Source: Nocardia donostiensis (lineage in GTDB: Bacteria > Actinomycetota > Actinomycetes > Mycobacteriales > Mycobacteriaceae). From it: DNA of 64,000 nucleotides. Where the stretch lies: positions 95,103 to 159,102 of the forward strand of contig NZ_MUKP01000010.1 of NCBI RefSeq assembly GCF_002081715.1, read 5' to 3'. Positions 8,563 to 18,000 of this stretch are shown in pieces. The translations under genes and the position numbers were made by a program. How positions within the stretch are numbered: the first letter of the stretch is position 1; each line of letters starts with the position of its first letter. The notes under the pieces are model-generated. The model did not search any database. It worked only from the letters and a program-made list of their open reading frames with translations, and was not told the origin of the DNA.

Positions 8563-9885
8563 TCAGAGGGTGAGCGCCTTGTCCGGCGGGTCGGAATCCG
8601 AGGGGGCCGTGACACGTTCGTTCCCGCCGACAACCGGCAGCGAGGCACCTTCGATCTCACCGACCACCTCGTTGCCGTGTTGCTCGGTCACCAGCAGCCC
8701 GCGCAGGCCTTCGGTCGACTGTTCTCCAGAACGTGCCGCCATACCCGCTGCACTCGCGGCGCCGCCCACCGGCATCATGCTCGGGCCGGACGTCACACTG
8801 CGTGCGGTAGAAGCCGACGAAGACACAGCCGGCTCGGTGCCGACCGGCACGCTGGTTCCGGCGGAGCCGAGGGAGCCTCCTGCCCGCGCACCTGCCCACG
8901 GAGTCAACGGGCGTGGCTGGGCGGCAGCGCTGCCGACACCAACACCCCCCGGAGCGCCGCCCGCGGCACCGAGCCCGCCGCGCGCGGCCTCCAGCCGCTC
9001 CTTGTCCTCGGGGTCGGTCACCGATTTCGGGAGGTTCAGAGCCGTTTGCGCTTTCTGCAGCGCCTGCGCGCCCGTTGTCGCCATTTGGGTCAACGGTTGA
9101 ACCAGTTGCATCAACTGCTGGATGGTCTGCGTAGGGTCCACATTCCTCGGCGCACCGGTGACCGGCACCTTGGTTCCGGTCTGGGTCATGGCCCCGCTGT
9201 GCACTGTCAATTCACCACGGGTTTTTGCGACAACTGCGGTCGCCTCCGCGAGTGTCTCAGTGGTCAGCGCGACCACGAAGACCTGGCCGGGCGGTGTACC
9301 GAGGAAAGGTGCCGATGCCGCGAGCGAGGACATGAACTTCGCGATGATCGCAGACATCATCGTCGCGCCTTGGAACACACTGCCCGCCGCGGCAGTGACA
9401 CCCGCCGAGGTCTGTGCGCTCTGCGCGGAAATCGCCGCGCCGTCGGCGGCGGCCTGTCCCGCCTTCTCACCCGCCGCGGAAGCCCCCATGCCCTGCCACA
9501 GTGACATGGCCATCTGCAGCGCCGACGCACCGAGCGACATCGCTGTCTGCACCACGGTGGACACCTGCGACAGCGCCAGCGCGGGGTCGATCGGAGGCGG
9601 CGCCCCGGCCGGATGGGCCGCCGGGGTTTCAGCATCGGCGGGGGCGGCGGCGGGAAGCTGCCCGGTACCGAAACTACTGGCCAAATCGGTGAGTGGCTTG
9701 GCAAGCACACTGAGATCGATGACCGGTAGCGGCGGAAGTTCTGGTAGGGGCGGTAATCCCGTGATCTCCGGCAGCGGCGGTAGCCCCATATCCTTCAGCA
9801 CATCGTTCACCGGCCGATCGAGCATGGGCCCGACCGCGCTCTGGCGTAGAACGTCCAGCACCGACTGGTCGAGAGGCGCTGTCAT
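8563..9885 (-). CDS. Ala-rich ESX-associated protein, EspA/EspE-like
   Basis: This is a 440-residue protein: a proline/leucine-rich N-terminus (repeats of LPPLPEL), a helical Ala/Met/Ser-rich centre with a W-x-G motif (SLWQGMGASAAGEKAGQ), a short beta-rich stretch (GQVFVVALTTET), and a Gly/Ala-rich tail. I do not recognise a Pfam-type domain with certainty. The reason for an EspA/EspE comparison is mainly context: its ATG overlaps the stop of an EspC-like gene by four bases (9882-9885), as EspC partners lie next to EspA-type proteins in mycobacteria. It could instead be a lineage-specific PPE-like substrate. Confidence 0.6.
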   Translation of the reverse strand: MTAPLDQSVLDVLRQSAVGPMLDRPVNDVLKDMGLPPLPEITGLPPLPELPPLPVIDLSVLAKPLTDLASSFGTGQLPAAAPADAETPAAHPAGAPPPIDPALALSQVSTVVQTAMSLGASALQMAMSLWQGMGASAAGEKAGQAAADGAAISAQSAQTSAGVTAAAGSVFQGATMMSAIIAKFMSSLAASAPFLGTPPGQVFVVALTTETLAEATAVVAKTRGELTVHSGAMTQTGTKVPVTGAPRNVDPTQTIQQLMQLVQPLTQMATTGAQALQKAQTALNLPKSVTDPEDKERLEAARGGLGAAGGAPGGVGVGSAAAQPRPLTPWAGARAGGSLGSAGTSVPVGTEPAVSSSASTARSVTSGPSMMPVGGAASAAGMAARSGEQSTEGLRGLLVTEQHGNEVVGEIEGASLPVVGGNERVTAPSDSDPPDKALTL

Positions 9886-10199
9886 ATGCTTCTGTTGATC
9901 GTCTCGAAGTCCGATACCGACGCGGCTTCAGTACTGTCGTACAAGGCGGCACTTTCATGTGCTGCCACCGCTGTCATCGCATGCACATAGGCCAGCTCGG
10001 TGGTCGATGACAAATTGTTCGCCTGGGCGACCGCGAAGGCGGCCAGGAAATCCTGGCCGATCAGCCCGAAGACCGGGACCGCAGCAGCGAGGGTAGCGGC
10101 TTGATTCGTCGCTCCGGCAACCAGAACATCGGCAGCCATGGTCGCCGATGCATCCGCGTATCGGCGGATCGCATCGGATGTAACTACGAGCTCGTTCAT
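9882..10199 (-). CDS. EspC-like (DUF2580) ESX secretion target
   Basis: This is a 105-residue helical protein that starts MNELVVTSDAIRRYADASA, the pattern of EspC-type small ESX substrates. It ends with a Y-containing segment (ALYDSTEAA) that approximates the Y-x-x-x-D/E signal. The reading frame continues 21 codons upstream, but ATG 10197-10199 is chosen because GAGGA lies six bases before it and the family begins here. It overlaps the following EspA/EspE-like gene by four bases. Confidence 0.72.
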   Translation of the reverse strand: MNELVVTSDAIRRYADASATMAADVLVAGATNQAATLAAAVPVFGLIGQDFLAAFAVAQANNLSSTTELAYVHAMTAVAAHESAALYDSTEAASVSDFETINRSI

Positions 10200-10320
10200 C
10201 GGAATCCTCGGTTGCTGGAAGATAATTGATCTATCGTGGAGTTTACCGGCCGTCCGGCCCACTGGGTCAGCGAACGCCCGGCCAATACTCGTCTAACCAT
10301 CCGTTACGAGCCTCGACCGA

Positions 10321-10620
10321 CTACTCCCGGAGTTCCTCGTTGAATGCGTTGACCAGGTCGCCACGTTCGGCGAAGGCACGCTGCGCCGCCCGTCCGGCCG
10401 TGCCGACCAGAACTCGCTCGAACTCCGCAGGCGTCAATTTCGCAATCGCCGTCGACAACGTCAGATCCTGAAGCGTGCCGTTGCCGTCGACCACCACCGT
10501 GATCGCGCCGTCCGACGAGGTCTCACGGACCCGGACCTCGGCCATTTGATCGGCAAGATCACGCAACCGGTTCAATGTCCGGTTCGCGCGGGCCTCCAAC
10601 TCGTCCATCGCCTGGTTCAT
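10321..10620 (-). CDS. YbaB/EbfC-family protein
   Basis: This 99-residue protein has the YbaB/EbfC fold pattern: an N-terminal helix (MDELEARANRTLNRLRDLA), a three-strand part (GAITVVVDGNGTLQDLTL) and a final helix. YbaB relatives bind DNA as dimers. Copies inside actinobacterial ESX loci are common, but their role there is not known. ATG 10618-10620 overlaps the upstream stop (10617-10619), which fixes the start; the longer open frame is an artefact. A gap of 121 bases separates it from the EspC-like gene downstream. Confidence 0.75.
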   Translation of the reverse strand: MNQAMDELEARANRTLNRLRDLADQMAEVRVRETSSDGAITVVVDGNGTLQDLTLSTAIAKLTPAEFERVLVGTAGRAAQRAFAERGDLVNAFNEELRE

Positions 10621-10943
10621 ACCGACCTCAACCAACTCTGCGGTTCGACTTCGTATTCCGCTTCCTCGGCCAGTTCCTGCTGGGCGACGTCTTCCGGTTT
10701 CGGCAGCCCGGTCAGCGCCAGGACGTCGCTGGACAGCCCCGCCGCCGCCAACTCCGCTCGGCGCGCCAGTCCCGCTCGGTTCGCCGACTGTCTGCACAAT
10801 CTGACGATTTCGGCCGCCAACTCCGCCGGCGGGCGGTGCAACTCATCCTGTTCGACCCTGATACCAACGGGCAAACCCTGTTCGGTGGTCTCGATCGAGA
10901 TCGACCCACTCTTGGACGTGACCGACCACATGTCATCTCTCAT
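10617..10943 (-). CDS. Small ESX-locus protein of unknown function
   Basis: This is a 108-residue protein with a beta-rich first third (SGSISIETTEQGLPVGIRVE), a helix that follows LHRPPAELAAEIVRLC, and an acidic tail. I do not recognise the family. The stop overlaps the start of the YbaB-like gene by three to four bases, so the two are probably made together; its beta-then-helix order resembles the YbaB family it precedes. ATG 10941-10943 is the first start of the frame. Confidence 0.65.
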   Translation of the reverse strand: MRDDMWSVTSKSGSISIETTEQGLPVGIRVEQDELHRPPAELAAEIVRLCRQSANRAGLARRAELAAAGLSSDVLALTGLPKPEDVAQQELAEEAEYEVEPQSWLRSV

Positions 10944-11073
10944 CCGCTCGTGCTGCTCGACAAGTGTAGGCCTCTAGACGCACCCGTACTCACCATGTTT
11001 GGGAGGTCTGACAACATCTCACATCGTCAGCCCGCCTGCCATGAAGACGCGAGAGAAACCGCGGTGATCGGAG

Positions 11074-11862
11074 CTAGACTCGCTGATCCTTGATTGCCGA
11101 TATCACGGTAGCGATCTCGGAGTTCAGTGTTGCCGTCATCCGCTTGGCGTCGGCCCCGCGGGCAACCGGCGGGTTGTCCTCGGTGATCAGGTAGCGGCCG
11201 TCGTCGACGAGATCTCGCCAACGAAGGGTGCGGCTGACAATGCCCCGTGGGCCGAATCTCGACCGGCCCTGGACAACCCTGACCACGCCCATCAACGCGG
11301 TCGGCGCGGCCAGGAAATCGTCGGAGCGGCGCCCGATCGAGTCATCGAAAGAATCGAACACTTCCGACTCCTGGTAGGAATAGTCGAAACCGGCTTCGGT
11401 TGTGGCGGCAGCTGCGAGCACCACTTCAGGGCGTTGCCCTGCTCCGGCTTCGGGTAGAGCCTTCACGACAGCATCGGCCAGCGACAGCGGGTCTATTTCG
11501 GTGAACGTGTAACCACCACTGTGTCGCACCGTCTCTCCGGGCAATTGAGTTGCCAGGACCGCACGAGCGTCGAGCCGGGCGGCGATGATGCGGATACAGC
11601 TCTTCGGATCCTCGCTGTTGCGGCTGTCCCAGCCGGCCACTTCGAGGCGGATATCCGGCTGGGCGAGCATGTCGAGCACCTCGGAAAAAGAACCGTCCAG
11701 CTTCGTTTTCAGGTTTTCCCTGACCTCGCGCTGCTCACGCAGATAATCGTTCCACAGCGGCGTGCGGCTGGTGAACACGAAGGGATGAGGTAAAAAATCT
11801 CCTTTCACATCCTCCCAGGCGACAACGAATTCCAGATCGGTGAGTTCCCAGGTCCGATTCAT
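11074..11862 (-). CDS. Second EspG-like chaperone, divergent
   Basis: This is a 262-residue protein with EspG length and layout: an N-terminal LTDLEFVVAWE strand-helix, VLDMLAQPDIRLEVAGW (compare ILAQPDCELAARIY in the other EspG here), a central acidic helix block, and a C-terminal GIVSRTLRWRDLVDDGRYLI sheet. ATG 11860-11862 overlaps the upstream stop by four bases (11859-11862), so the longer open frame upstream is not used. It is coupled to the large low-complexity ESX protein, which is therefore its likely client. Identity to the first EspG looks low by eye. Confidence 0.75.
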   Translation of the reverse strand: MNRTWELTDLEFVVAWEDVKGDFLPHPFVFTSRTPLWNDYLREQREVRENLKTKLDGSFSEVLDMLAQPDIRLEVAGWDSRNSEDPKSCIRIIAARLDARAVLATQLPGETVRHSGGYTFTEIDPLSLADAVVKALPEAGAGQRPEVVLAAAATTEAGFDYSYQESEVFDSFDDSIGRRSDDFLAAPTALMGVVRVVQGRSRFGPRGIVSRTLRWRDLVDDGRYLITEDNPPVARGADAKRMTATLNSEIATVISAIKDQRV

Positions 11863-13784
11863 TTCTCCACTACTGGTTTGACGACTCTCGGTGCTTCCCC
11901 GAGCGCCTCTTCGAGGTGTTCGGTGGATTCGAGGTAGGTGGGCCGCTTGTGTTCGTTGTCCCCCTGTCCCGCGCCTCGTCCTGGCGCACCGGCGGCACCC
12001 GGAGAGCCCGGCATACCGGTGAGCGGGGTCATACCTGCGCGCCCACCCCAGGTAGTTCCGGCCGGACCAGCGGCGATGTTTGCTCGTGGGAACAGTTTCG
12101 ATGTCTGACTCAGTTCTTTGGCCACGGGGCTCGACCCCACCCCACCGCTCACGTTGCCACCTGCACCCGCGGTGCCACCCAGTTTGGGAAGGCCCGTTTT
12201 GGGATCCACACCCGCGGGCAGGCCCGGCATTCCAGCTTGCCGCGCCGCCTGTTGCATACCCGACATCGCCTGCTGCGCGGCCTGTTGCGCAGCCGACATC
12301 GCTTGCTGTAGGCCCTGTTGTCCGGCGAGCCCGGCCTGTTGAGCAGCCTGTTGCGCCGCCTGTTGAGCTGCCTGATCCGCGGCCTGTCGCTGCGCTGCTG
12401 CCTGTCGCTGTGCCGCTGCCTGCTGATCGCGCTGAAACTGAGCGTCCGCAGCCCGTTGCCGTGCCACCTCCTGCGCTGACGGGCCAGTTGCCTGCGAGGG
12501 AGTTTGCTGACCGATCGAGGACACCGGCCCCTGCCATGTCGCATTCCCACCGATCGCTGGACCGATACCGGGGCCAGTGCCAGGGCCGAGGCCGGGACCA
12601 GTGCCAGGGCCGGTGCCAGGACCGAGGCCGGGACCACCCGATGTGGTCGATGGCCCGGAGTCGCCCTTCAATCCTCCAGACACCGGACTCTTCGGGAAGG
12701 GAAGATCCGGCACGGAGCTATCGGATTCGGGAAGGCCGACAAGATACGTGTTCTTGAAATTCGCTCGATAAATAGGAGTCTGGTCAGGATATTCGGTACC
12801 CACCGGAGCGCCGGCTCCCGGTGCCGATACCACGGTCCCCGACGGCTGCTGTATTTCTTGCCCGGACATGTCCTGGGGGCTGGTCGGCATGCTGGACTTC
12901 GTGAGCTGCAGCCACCCTGCGGTGTACGAGAGGTTTGCGCCGATCAGGCCCATTTTCTCTCTGAGGTCCTGAGTGTCGTTCACATACTGATTCGTCGCGC
13001 TTCCCGCGGCAGCTGCACCGTCGCTGTGCCATTTTCCCCCATTCGTCACCGCACCGACGTCGTTGACGAAAGTCGTGAACACGTCGTCCAGTTCCCCGGC
13101 CATCCAGTTCCACAGGCCCGCACGGTTCGCAGCTGTTTCCCAATCGATCTCCTGACCGATGGAGTAGAAACGGTTGTAATCCCACGCCTGTGGGTTTTCA
13201 CCTTCCGCGGGCGTCCCAAGGAATTTGCTTCCCGAATAGCCTTTCAACTTCTTGGGAAGGTCTCCCACGAACGCGCCGTTGGCGTATCCGTTGGGGTTTT
13301 TGATCTTTCCGTCTTCTTTTTTCTTCCAGCCCAAAAACCCTGGCGAGACATACTGCGCCTCAATCGATTTCGGATCTTTTTTGAACGTCCCCGGCTTATC
13401 TGTTATCGGCGGTATGTCGTTCAATGATCGGATTCGGTCGAGCTGCTCCGCGCTGTCGACCTCGGCCCTGATGTACGCTTTCCCGGCGGCAAGGAAGGTG
13501 TCCGCCATGTCTCGTTGTATTGCGAGATGATCCTTCAGAATATCGTCGAGCACTTCCGCGCTTTTGACGAATTTCTGAGCAAGCGTATTGCTCGAGCCGA
13601 GGCTGGGCGCGAACGCGGCCATATCGGACAGCCGAGCGATATGCGCCCGCAACGCAAGAAGACGACCGACCACGGCATTGGTCGCTTTGATACAGTCGTC
13701 GACAGCGCTGTCCTCCAGCTGCAGCATGCCACTGGACGCCATGTCCTTCAGATTCCCCCACGACGGTACGTCTGTCGGCGCCAC
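11859..13784 (-). CDS. Large ESX-associated protein with Gly/Pro and Ala/Gln repeats
   Basis: This 641-residue protein has a helical N-terminal half with many tryptophans (WGNLKDMASS, AWDYNRFYSIGQEIDWETA, GLWNWMAGELDDVF). After about residue 340 it turns low-complexity: a GPGTGPG-type Gly/Pro repeat near 12560-12640, then Gln/Ala repeats (AAQRQAAAQRQAA, QQAAQQAAQQA) near 12240-12470, then a Gly-rich segment. Such proteins, with a helical PPE/WXG-like head and a disordered tail, are frequent ESX substrates, but I cannot name a family. GTG 13782-13784 is chosen because GAGGAG lies six bases upstream; GTG 13823 would add 13 residues without a ribosome-binding site. It overlaps the second EspG-like gene. 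The N-terminal half is less GC-rich than its neighbours. Confidence 0.72.
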   Translation of the reverse strand: MAPTDVPSWGNLKDMASSGMLQLEDSAVDDCIKATNAVVGRLLALRAHIARLSDMAAFAPSLGSSNTLAQKFVKSAEVLDDILKDHLAIQRDMADTFLAAGKAYIRAEVDSAEQLDRIRSLNDIPPITDKPGTFKKDPKSIEAQYVSPGFLGWKKKEDGKIKNPNGYANGAFVGDLPKKLKGYSGSKFLGTPAEGENPQAWDYNRFYSIGQEIDWETAANRAGLWNWMAGELDDVFTTFVNDVGAVTNGGKWHSDGAAAAGSATNQYVNDTQDLREKMGLIGANLSYTAGWLQLTKSSMPTSPQDMSGQEIQQPSGTVVSAPGAGAPVGTEYPDQTPIYRANFKNTYLVGLPESDSSVPDLPFPKSPVSGGLKGDSGPSTTSGGPGLGPGTGPGTGPGLGPGTGPGIGPAIGGNATWQGPVSSIGQQTPSQATGPSAQEVARQRAADAQFQRDQQAAAQRQAAAQRQAADQAAQQAAQQAAQQAGLAGQQGLQQAMSAAQQAAQQAMSGMQQAARQAGMPGLPAGVDPKTGLPKLGGTAGAGGNVSGGVGSSPVAKELSQTSKLFPRANIAAGPAGTTWGGRAGMTPLTGMPGSPGAAGAPGRGAGQGDNEHKRPTYLESTEHLEEALGEAPRVVKPVVEK

Positions 13785-14253
13785 GGGTGACTCCTCACCT
13801 CTCGAGATCATCGCGAAGCCCACTTCGGGCCACCGCTTTACATAGTGTCACGGATCCGAGGGGATCGCGGCGTGAGCGCTGCCGACGGATGCTGCTGTCT
13901 ATCCGTGGGGACCGCGCGAACGCGCGCTGGAACCGGATGAACCCGGCAGCCGCCAGACCCACAGCATCCCACAGCAGGCGACCCGGCCTACCCGTCACTT
14001 TCCCAGCACTGGCTGCAGGGTGTCCGACAGCATGTGCACGTGACGCAGCTTCACGGGCGCGGCCAGTCCTGTAGATGCCACAGTTCGCCGGCCAGGGAGC
14101 CGACGCAGTACGCGAATGGCTCACCACAACCACCACCCAGCCGATCGGGCAGCGATGTCCCTACGCACCGAGCGGTCAGTGCGTTCGTGACACAGCGAAT
14201 CGGTCGACTACAGTACCTTTGAATGTATCCATTGTCGGCGCGCGGGCGGATCC
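13785..14253. other. Intergenic region with no supported gene
   Basis: These 469 bases lie between the start of the minus-strand ESX run and the start of the plus-strand AbiEi-type gene. The frames that cross it (for example minus 13795-14136) have no ribosome-binding site, no recognisable domain and skewed Arg/Ala composition, so I do not call them. The region should carry divergent promoters; TACAGTACCT at about 14210-14219 is AT-richer and could be a -10 region for the plus-strand gene. Confidence 0.4.
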
Positions 14254-15072
14254 ATGTGGGAAGAGCGATTTCAACAGTTGTCGGTCGCGGCAATTCGGCA
14301 GCATGGCCTGATCACAGCAGCACAGGCGAAGCGCGCGGGCCTCGACGAGTCGATGCTCGATCGGTTCAAGGGATTCCGCCTGATACACGAGCTGGATTGG
14401 TCGGTGTACCAGCTTTCCGGAAGCTCGTACGGGCCCAGATACGCGTATCCATATGCCGCCTGGCTCGCGCTCGAGCCGGAGTTGTTCAGTTGGGAACGGC
14501 CTACTTCCCCTGCCGAGGACGCGGTCCTGTCTCACGAGTCGGCATGCGCTCTATTGGGCATTGGAGCTGTCTCATCGCCGGTCGTGCGTTTCACGTCTGA
14601 AAAAGAACGGGATTTTCCGCATGCAATGCGGATCGACGTAGCACCTCTAACTCCTGATGATGTCACAGTATATGAGGGAGTTCCGGTCACCACCCCACAC
14701 AGGGTGATAGTCGACCTTGTTGCGGAGTGGGCATCGAAAGACGACATAAGTCGGGTTTTCACCGACGCGGTTCGCCGCGATATGGTTAATTTGCATGCGC
14801 TCTTCGACGATTTGATCGCGATGTCCGAAACATACGATCTCCCCCGCAATGGTGATCATTTCTTCGACTACTTTATGCCCGGCCTTCCGCTGCGGTATCT
14901 GTCGTCACGAAATTTGCGCGCTTACGCCGAATTGTCGTTTCCTGAAAAGGTTTCCGACGTTCGTGCGCGGATCGCTGATCTGCTGGTGGAATTAGGTGAA
15001 GATATTCCGGAGCCGGCCAAGAACCGAGTGAGTAGTGAAATAGCGGCCGAGATCGTCGGTCGAACTCAATGA
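14254..15072 (+). CDS. AbiEi-type antitoxin / transcriptional regulator
   Basis: This 272-residue protein has the layout of AbiEi antitoxins of type IV (AbiE) systems. An N-terminal winged helix (QHGLITAAQAKRAGLDESML, then HELDWSVYQL) is followed by the AbiEi core with SHESACALLGIG, an MRIDVAPL strand and the typical GVPVTTPHRVIVDLVAE segment. AbiEi proteins repress their operon and neutralise the AbiEii nucleotidyltransferase toxin. No free-standing abiEii gene is present. The only AbiEii-like sequence nearby is the domain at about 17660-18585 inside the giant minus-strand gene, which converges on this gene 26 bases away. The start ATG has GGGCGGA just upstream. It has a lower GC content than the flanking genes, suggesting separate acquisition. 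Confidence 0.82.
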   Translation: MWEERFQQLSVAAIRQHGLITAAQAKRAGLDESMLDRFKGFRLIHELDWSVYQLSGSSYGPRYAYPYAAWLALEPELFSWERPTSPAEDAVLSHESACALLGIGAVSSPVVRFTSEKERDFPHAMRIDVAPLTPDDVTVYEGVPVTTPHRVIVDLVAEWASKDDISRVFTDAVRRDMVNLHALFDDLIAMSETYDLPRNGDHFFDYFMPGLPLRYLSSRNLRAYAELSFPEKVSDVRARIADLLVELGEDIPEPAKNRVSSEIAAEIVGRTQ

Positions 15073-15079
15073 ACACTGC

Positions 15080-15095
15080 CGGGTGATCAGACCCG
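15080..15095 (+). terminator. Short hairpin terminator after the AbiEi-type gene
   Basis: CGGGT (15080-15084) and ACCCG (15091-15095) flank a six-base loop and are followed by TTGTTATT on the plus strand. It lies seven bases after the stop codon and just before the TAA (15099-15101) of the convergent giant gene. Confidence 0.5.
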
Positions 15096-15098
15096 TTG

Positions 15099-18000
15099 TT
15101 ATTCCCGAGGATTTTGTATGACGCCCCGACCCCTTAAGGGGAAAGCCGACCAGATGCGGCCGTCCGTCCTGATGATCACGTTCACAGTCACGTCATCGCG
15201 CGCGCCGACCACATTCCAACGGCCATTCGATTGAAAAAGCGCCCGGTCCGGTGCCCGGGCTATGTCCACCAGGTACCGGACGACAGTCTCATCGTCCCAA
15301 CGGGCGGGGAACTCCGTCTTCCCGGGAACACCGGCTCCGTGGCGATGGCCGCCGCCGCCTCCCCGCCCGTCCAGGATATATGTGAGGTAATAGTCCGGCA
15401 GCTGGATGCTGTCGATGGAGGGGCGCATCGAGTGGTGCACGGCCCCAGGAGCATCCCACGCGGAACCGCCGGGCGGCGCAACGAAGGGGGCAATCGGGAA
15501 GATCGAATTCCGGGAGACAACCCTGTCGATGGCCTCATGGAGATGGTCCAGCTCGGATGGTTCCAGACGGAAGGCGGAGAGGGCATTCAGGGCCTGCTCC
15601 CCAATCCCCGCGGAGGCGAACATGTCATTCAGTAGTTCCGCTACGGCAGCGGGACGTGCCTGCGGGGCCTGTGCGTATGCCTCGGAAATTCGGAAAGCAC
15701 CATCAGCAGGCGCGGGGTGATCGGAATACAGCTCGAAATACGGGTGCACAATAGACGTACCAAGGTAGATGAACCGGGTCTCGTCGCCGGTGTAACCCGG
15801 TTCGACAACACCTTTCAATGCCAAGCGGATAGCGTCCCATTTTCTCGCATGTTCCGCTGAGGTGGCCGCCTCAGTATGCAGCCAACGGTGCAACTGGTCG
15901 GCGTAGAACCTGCTGGTCTGCCAGTCTCGCTCGGTCCAGGGCTCCCACTCGGCACTCCTGAGGCCCGCGGACCGCCCAAGTCGGCCGGACCAGCGAGCCA
16001 GCGCGGCACTCGTGATGAGGTCGATGATCCGAGTGGTGGTCAGTGAGACCTTCGAATAGTGGTAAACGGCGATCGGGTGCTCGTTACGGTTCGACGGGTC
16101 GGGTAGATCGGGGCCGACCGGTACGCGTTCGATGGTCGCCAGTGGCGCAGGCAACGGATCACCATACGGACGGAACTCGGTCTTCGGCAGTCCCGACGCG
16201 GGGTCGTATATATAGTTGCCCGAGTCGTCGACGACCTGAACTGTTCGACCATATACCCACGGTTCGAAGTAATGTGCCCACCGGTTGGCCTTGTTGCCCG
16301 TATACTCTCGCGCCGATATATACACTGTCGGAACGCCGAGCATGATCGGCATTTCCAACGTTCCGCTCTCCATTCCGATCTGTACCACATCGCGCTGGGT
16401 GGCCAGACGGTGGAAGAATAGCCATTGCTCGGCTCGGGAGAGGCTGCGGGGGACCCAGAATCTGGTGAGGGTTCGCACGTCGACGTCGTCCAGGGCCCCC
16501 GCCCGCTGCCATGTTTCGTGCAAGCCGGTCCGTCTTTCGAACAGATCATCCCCGATCAGCACGATCTCTCGATCAGGCTGGCGCTCGCGCAACGTTTCGA
16601 TGATTTGGCGGATGTACTCCGGCCGGGTGTCCAGTTCGGGCCCACGAGTGCCGGACGGTCGCGAGTCGCGGATCCACAGCAGTGTGTACTTCTTGGGTCC
16701 TGATCCATCACCTTCGTGCACATTAAACAGTCGCTCCAACTCGGCTCCGGCACGTGCACTCCGGAACTCCGGCTGGCGTCCTTCGCCCAGCATGGCGGCG
16801 ACCAGCGTGTCGCGAGCCTGTCGCGGGTTATCGCGGATACGACTCAAGGCGAACAGGTTGGCGCGCACCCACTGGGTTCTGCTGTAGGACGCGTCTCGCC
16901 CTTCCCCGCCGTGCACCAGCCGAATGCGGCGAGGATCTATTCCACAATCCTCGATGAGGCGGCGGCGTACATCCAGGGCCATGCGCAGCGGCTCGGAATG
17001 GATCTCGAGCAGACCTCGCACCAGATCGTGGCGTGAAACCTCCTGCGGAGGTTTACCGTACGTCCACCACCAAAAGGCCGCCGCGTTGGCTTCCGCGGCA
17101 GTCATCCCTTCTGGTCGTTCGCCCAGGTAGGCGAAATGCGATTGATGTGCGTTCAAGCGATGCGACTCGTAGGCACGCAGAGGTTGGAAGGCCAGATCGA
17201 GAGTCGTTTCCGGATCAAGGATGAGTGCGGCGGCATGAACAGACTCCTCACCCGTTTGATGGGAATAGAATCTCAGAGTTTTGTTGTCTACACCGGAAAT
17301 AACGGTAGCTTCGTACCCCAACTTGTCCAGATCGCGGTGCAGTATTGCCAATTTATCCGGAACCGATATCTCATCATCATAGGTCAATAGCGTGAGATAA
17401 GCGTCCAAGCTGTGATCGTCGTAGACCTCCACCGCAAGCCGGTCCCATTGCTCCATGTACTCCGGGTCGGGTGCGATCGTCGATGGTTGGGCCGCGCCAG
17501 TGCCCTCGATGCGGCGCACGCCCGGAGGCGCCGGCGTTGCGGTCCCGGCGGTCTCCGCGCTCGGGGGCCTTGTAATAGCCTTACCCGCTTCGAGACCACC
17601 GAGAGCCATGGGTGCAGGGGAAGCCTCGGACCAGCGTCGTTGCTGCGGATCCCAGTGGCCATGCAACGGTTCCGGGCTCAGCAGTGGATCGAGGAAATTA
17701 CGCGCCAAAGGCAACGCTTCGTGCAGCGTCCGGAACGGCAGCGCGTCAATTGTCTTGAGATGGTTGCCGAACCATTCGCCCCAGTTGGGATTGGGTAGTT
17801 CGAAACGGTCCGGAACGTGCAGTACTTCGCCTCGTTCGCGCCGGTATTCGAACTCCTGCCGAAGCATTTCATGCGTTTCCCTGCCGTCGACGGGGGTATG
17901 CAGTGCGAGCAACAGCACATCCGCCAGGTCTTGGGGACGATATGGCATTTCGCTGCCCGCCATTTTGCATGCGTAATGGCCCTCGCGTATCAGGAGGCAA

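Noticed and set aside
10321..10797. A longer version (158 codons) of the YbaB-like gene
   Set aside because: The extension overlaps the small gene at 10617-10943. The ATGA overlap marks the real start at 10620.
11074..12537. A longer version (487 codons) of the second EspG-like gene
   Set aside because: The extra N-terminal part is out-of-frame sequence of the Gly/Pro-rich gene. ATG 11860-11862, overlapping the upstream stop, gives the proper EspG length.
13795..14136. A minus-strand gene of 113 codons in the intergenic region
   Set aside because: It has one weak hydrophobic stretch but no ribosome-binding site, no domain, and a composition like shadow frames.
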